DNA of 64,000 nucleotides from Mesorhizobium sp. WSM4311 (GTDB lineage: Bacteria; Pseudomonadota; Alphaproteobacteria; Rhizobiales; Rhizobiaceae), in the NCBI RefSeq assembly GCF_002295115.1, contig NZ_NSFV01000005.1, forward strand, positions 310,001 to 374,000, read 5' to 3'. Numbering within the stretch: the stretch's first letter is position 1; each line of letters begins with the position of its first letter. The notes beneath the pieces are model-generated. The model was not told the origin of the DNA and made no database searches. It was given only the letters and a program-made list of their open reading frames with translations. This document shows, in pieces, positions 60,996-64,000 of the stretch. Made by a program: the position numbers and the translations under genes.

Positions 60996-62081
60996 ATGAA
61001 GACAGCGTCACGGCCGGTTGTGGCCAAGAAATCACTGCTGGCGGCAGCACTTGGCCTGTTCGTTCTGGCCGCGCAGCCCGCGGCGGCCGAGGAACGGGCA
61101 AAAGACCTGTTCGGCGCCGAAAAATTGCCGACCGCGACCACCCCGCAATCCTTCGGCTTCTACTCCAAGGGCTGCTTCGCCGGTGGTGTCGCCATCCCCA
61201 TGGACGGCCCGACCTGGCAGGTCATGCGGCCCTCGCGCAACCGCCGCTGGGGCCACCCGGCAATGATCGCGCTGATCGAGAAACTGTCGCGCGACGCCGC
61301 CGCCGACGGCTGGCCGGGCCTTCTGATCGGAGACATTTCGCAGCCGCGCGGCGGCCCGATGATGACAGGCCATGCCTCGCACCAGATCGGGCTCGATGCC
61401 GACATCTGGCTGACACCGATGCCTGACCGCGCCATGACCAGGGCGCAGCGCGAATCGATGAGCGCCACCTTGATGGTCGACGAGAAGACACATCTGGTGA
61501 AGGACGCGCTGTGGACGCCGCAGCACACCGCGCTTCTGAAGCGGGCGGCGAGCTACACCGAGGTGGAACGCATCCTGGTCAATCCGGGGATCAAGAAAAA
61601 GCTCTGCGACACCGTCAAGGGCGACCGCGGCTGGCTGCGCAAGATCCGGCCGTTCTGGGGCCACGACTATCATTTCCATATGCGCATCGGCTGCCAGCCG
61701 GGCTCGCCCGACTGCAAGGCGCAGGAGGCGACGCCGGATGATGACGGCTGCGGCAAGCCGCTGGCCTGGTGGTTCACCGAAGAACCATGGCGGCCGAACA
61801 AGAAGCCGGACGCGCCGAAGGCCCGTGACGTGATGACGATGGCCAACCTTCCCAAGGAATGCCGCGCCGTGCTCGACGCGCCGGGCCCGGATTCGGCCGA
61901 GGCGGCGACCTATCATGGCGGCGCCGTGCCGGTCGCGGTCGCCGCACCCGAACCGGAGGTGCCATCGCCGCCTGCCGCCATGGCCAGTGGCAGCGGCGAT
62001 TTGCCAGGCGCGGCAAATGCTTTCGCCGCGACCCCCAGGATGGGCGCGCCGGTGCCACGGCCACGGCCGCCCGCGAACTGA
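60996..62081 (+). CDS. mepA: Penicillin-insensitive murein endopeptidase
   Basis: About 361 residues from ATG 60996 (ATG 60960 is an alternative). A signal peptide ([18 protein letters not shown]) precedes the M74 peptidase domain: [57 protein letters not shown] contains the zinc ligands (HxxxxxxxD), and [13 protein letters not shown] the second His motif. It cleaves D-Ala-mDAP crosslinks in the periplasm. The C-terminus is Pro/Ala-rich. Confidence 0.9.
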   Translation: MKTASRPVVAKKSLLAAALGLFVLAAQPAAAEERAKDLFGAEKLPTATTPQSFGFYSKGCFAGGVAIPMDGPTWQVMRPSRNRRWGHPAMIALIEKLSRDAAADGWPGLLIGDISQPRGGPMMTGHASHQIGLDADIWLTPMPDRAMTRAQRESMSATLMVDEKTHLVKDALWTPQHTALLKRAASYTEVERILVNPGIKKKLCDTVKGDRGWLRKIRPFWGHDYHFHMRIGCQPGSPDCKAQEATPDDDGCGKPLAWWFTEEPWRPNKKPDAPKARDVMTMANLPKECRAVLDAPGPDSAEAATYHGGAVPVAVAAPEPEVPSPPAAMASGSGDLPGAANAFAATPRMGAPVPRPRPPAN

Positions 62082-62269
62082 TTGCCTCCGCGCCACCGGC
62101 CGGCTCAATCGGTTTAGCCAGCTGTTTTCGGGAAATAGTGGCCGTTTGGCCGCAGAACCCCTCTCTGCGCACGGACGGGTTCGAAAACCGTTTCCCTTTT
62201 CAAACCCATGCGCTAGTCAACGGAGGAACGGCGAGACGCCGTCAGGGGGCGCCGGAGACGGACGAGAGC

Positions 62270-63295
62270 ATGCCAAGCGTAAGCGATACCGACACGTCGT
62301 TGCGGTTTCCGATCCTGATCGGCGACATTGGCGGCACCAATGCGCGCTTTTCGATCGTGCTTGACGACAATTCCGAGCCGACCGAGCCGCAGATCGTCCA
62401 GACCGCCAATTTCAACACGATCGATGAGGCAATCCAGGCGGCGGTGCTCGACCGCTCGTCGGTCCGCCCCAATTCGGCGGTGCTGGCGGTGGCCGGTCCG
62501 GTCGACGGCGACGAGATCGAGCTCACCAATTGCCCGTGGGTCGTCAAGCCGAGGCAGATGTTCGCAAATGTCGGCTTGAGCGACATCGTCGTGCTCAACG
62601 ATTTCGAGGCGCAGGCGCTGGCCGTCGTGGCGCTCGGCGAAGAGCATATGGAAAAGATCGGCGGCAGCACGCCTGAGCCCAATGCCGGCCGCGTCGTGCT
62701 CGGGCCTGGAACCGGTCTCGGGGTCGCCGGGCTGGTCTATGCGCTACACCACTGGATCCCGGTGCCCGGCGAGGGCGGCCATATGGACATCGGCCCGCGC
62801 ACGCCGCGCGATTTCGAGGTGTTTCCGCATATAGAGAAGCTCGAGGGCCGCATTTCCGGCGAACAGATCTTGTGCGGGCGCGGCCTCGTCAACGTCTACC
62901 GGGCTGTCGCCAAGGCGGACGGCAAGCCGGCGCCTTTCACCACGCCGGCCGAGATCACCGGCGCGGCGCTGGCCAAGACCGATCCGGTGGCGCAGGAAGC
63001 GCTGGAGACCTTCGTCACCTGCCTTGGGCGCACCGCCGGCGATCTTGCCCTGGTGTTCATGAGCCGTGGCGGCGTGTTTTTGACCGGCGGCATCGCGCAG
63101 AAGATCGTGCCGGCGCTCAAGGAGGGCAATTTCCGCGCCGCCTTCGAGGACAAGGCGCCGCACAGCGCGCTGATGCGCACCATGCCCGTCTATGTCATCA
63201 CCCATCCGCTGGCCGCCCTTCTCGGCCTTGCCGCCTATGCCAGGAACCCGTCGCTGTTCGGCGTCCAGACGGCCGGCCGGCGCTGGCAGGCCTGA
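62270..63295 (+). CDS. glk: Glucokinase
   Basis: A 341-residue sugar kinase from ATG 62270. [18 protein letters not shown] is the phosphate-binding loop; [20 protein letters not shown] the hinge; [16 protein letters not shown] holds the catalytic Asp; [25 protein letters not shown] and [13 protein letters not shown] follow. It phosphorylates glucose to glucose-6-phosphate. Of several upstream frames only the 62270 start fits the family. An ABC exporter follows. Confidence 0.92.
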   Translation: MPSVSDTDTSLRFPILIGDIGGTNARFSIVLDDNSEPTEPQIVQTANFNTIDEAIQAAVLDRSSVRPNSAVLAVAGPVDGDEIELTNCPWVVKPRQMFANVGLSDIVVLNDFEAQALAVVALGEEHMEKIGGSTPEPNAGRVVLGPGTGLGVAGLVYALHHWIPVPGEGGHMDIGPRTPRDFEVFPHIEKLEGRISGEQILCGRGLVNVYRAVAKADGKPAPFTTPAEITGAALAKTDPVAQEALETFVTCLGRTAGDLALVFMSRGGVFLTGGIAQKIVPALKEGNFRAAFEDKAPHSALMRTMPVYVITHPLAALLGLAAYARNPSLFGVQTAGRRWQA

Positions 63296-63388
63296 ACCCC
63301 CAGCGCGAATCGTCGGGGCGCCCGCGACGAAGTTAATCAGCCGCGGGCATAGGCAAGCCGGTCGCATGGCGCTAAGAGGAGTGCCGAA

Positions 63389-64000
63389 TTGCAGCCCGGT
63401 CCCAGGCGAAAAACCCACGAAGCTCCCGATTTGACACTTCAAGCTCCAAACAAGCAGAAAGCCAGCGTTGGCGAAGTCAACGCCGTGCTGCGCCGCATCC
63501 TCTCCGAAAACGGCCGCGATCATCGCTGGTCCTATGTCGTCGCCGTCTCCTGCATGCTGCTGGTGTCGGGCACGACCGCCTTCACGGCCTGGATCATGAG
63601 CCCAATCGTCAACCAGATCTTCTACGAACGGCGCGGCGACCTGGTCGTGTGGATTTGCGCCGGGATCATGGGGGCCTTCCTGGTGCGCGGCTTCGCCGGC
63701 TACGGCCAGGCGGTGGCGCTGGCCACGATCGGCAACAATCTGGTGGCGCGCTACCAGAAACGCATCTTCGACCATCTGATGAAGCTCGGCGTCGGCTTCT
63801 TCAACGATACGCGCTCCGGCCGGCTGGCGGCGCAGGTCAACGAGAATGTCGGCGGCATCCGTGACCTCTTGTCGATCACGCTGACATCCATCACCCGCGA
63901 CGCGGTGACCCTGGTCGGCCTTGTCGGCATCATGATCTACCAGGATCCGGTTCTATCGCTGAGTTCGCTGCTGATCGGACCGCCGCTGATCTGGGCGGTC
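63389..64000 (+). CDS. ABC exporter (MsbA-like), N-terminal part
   Basis: It starts at TTG 63389 (AGGAG seven bases upstream) and runs in frame to the window edge: 204 codons with no stop. The visible part holds the first helices of the ABC transmembrane domain (RWSYVVAVSCMLLVSGTTAFTAWIM; VWICAGIMGAFLVRGFAGYGQAVAL) and KRIFDHLMKLGVGFFNDTRSGRLAAQVNENVGGIRDLLS, typical of MsbA/LmrA half-transporters. The ATPase domain lies beyond the edge. Because there is no ATG near the start it is easy to miss. Confidence 0.85.
   Translation, partial: MQPGPRRKTHEAPDLTLQAPNKQKASVGEVNAVLRRILSENGRDHRWSYVVAVSCMLLVSGTTAFTAWIMSPIVNQIFYERRGDLVVWICAGIMGAFLVRGFAGYGQAVALATIGNNLVARYQKRIFDHLMKLGVGFFNDTRSGRLAAQVNENVGGIRDLLSITLTSITRDAVTLVGLVGIMIYQDPVLSLSSLLIGPPLIWAV

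Overview
The window looks like chromosomal DNA from a Mesorhizobium-like alphaproteobacterium (Hyphomicrobiales). The evidence is high G+C, an Irr-type iron box in front of mbfA, a bacterial Ku/LigD pair, an intracellular PHB depolymerase, an ssu sulfonate operon, a PQQ sugar dehydrogenase, and several families of short palindromic intergenic repeats that I associate with this genus. No rRNA, tRNA or CRISPR array was recognised.

Layout. 1-4.5 kb: end of mltA, a Smr-domain protein, an XRE regulator, a small secreted protein, a BTLCP-type cysteine peptidase, phaZ and an RlpA-like protein. 5.4-9.3 kb: sulfonate operon ssuA-D-C-B on the minus strand. 9.4-18.7 kb: DUF2156 protein, FMO-type oxidoreductase, Tat-exported PhoX phosphatase with a candidate PHO box, a Gly/Asn-rich secreted protein, a NarL-type two-component pair, a small drug-transporter-like protein and a PAP2 phosphatase. 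19.0-25.3 kb: an accessory patch with an XRE regulator beside SulP remnants, then a DNA glycosylase gene next to an NTF2-like gene that is split by a 2,975-bp IS1595-type transposon (20300-23274). That transposon has an 8-bp target duplication and carries three passenger genes. 25.5-30.2 kb: adenylate cyclase, YiiX-like hydrolase, CHAD and CYTH proteins. 29.5-33.2 kb: a TetR-HlyD-ABC ATPase-permease export operon resembling cecR/ybhGFSR, with a perfect 26-bp operator palindrome. 33-37.5 kb: threonine dehydratase-like enzyme, mbfA, a NIPSNAP/ABM pair and an ArsR regulator. 37.7-41.8 kb: ligD, ku and a ferritin-like DUF892 protein. 42-47.5 kb: a DCC fragment, RidA, an ECF42-type sigma factor with its DGPF/YCII partner, GST, cysK and a LysE exporter. 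47.8-54 kb: sorbosone-dehydrogenase-like protein, hrcA, rph, a VOC protein, rdgB and hemW. 54-64 kb: an AT-rich two-gene patch with a frameshifted LMW phosphatase, then rsmI, yraN, uppP, GST, queG, an epimerase, mepA, glk and the start of an ABC exporter.

The most unusual part is the transposon. Its passenger operon encodes a DUF6471 DNA-binding protein followed by two paralogous membrane proteins of a family I do not recognise. They share a RAY(V/I)SV motif, an NxGxxPAR motif and a VIYD motif. The transposase has lost its C-terminus at a perfectly palindromic right end. A second theme is a palindromic repeat family whose outer edge coincides with the stop codons of at least four genes.
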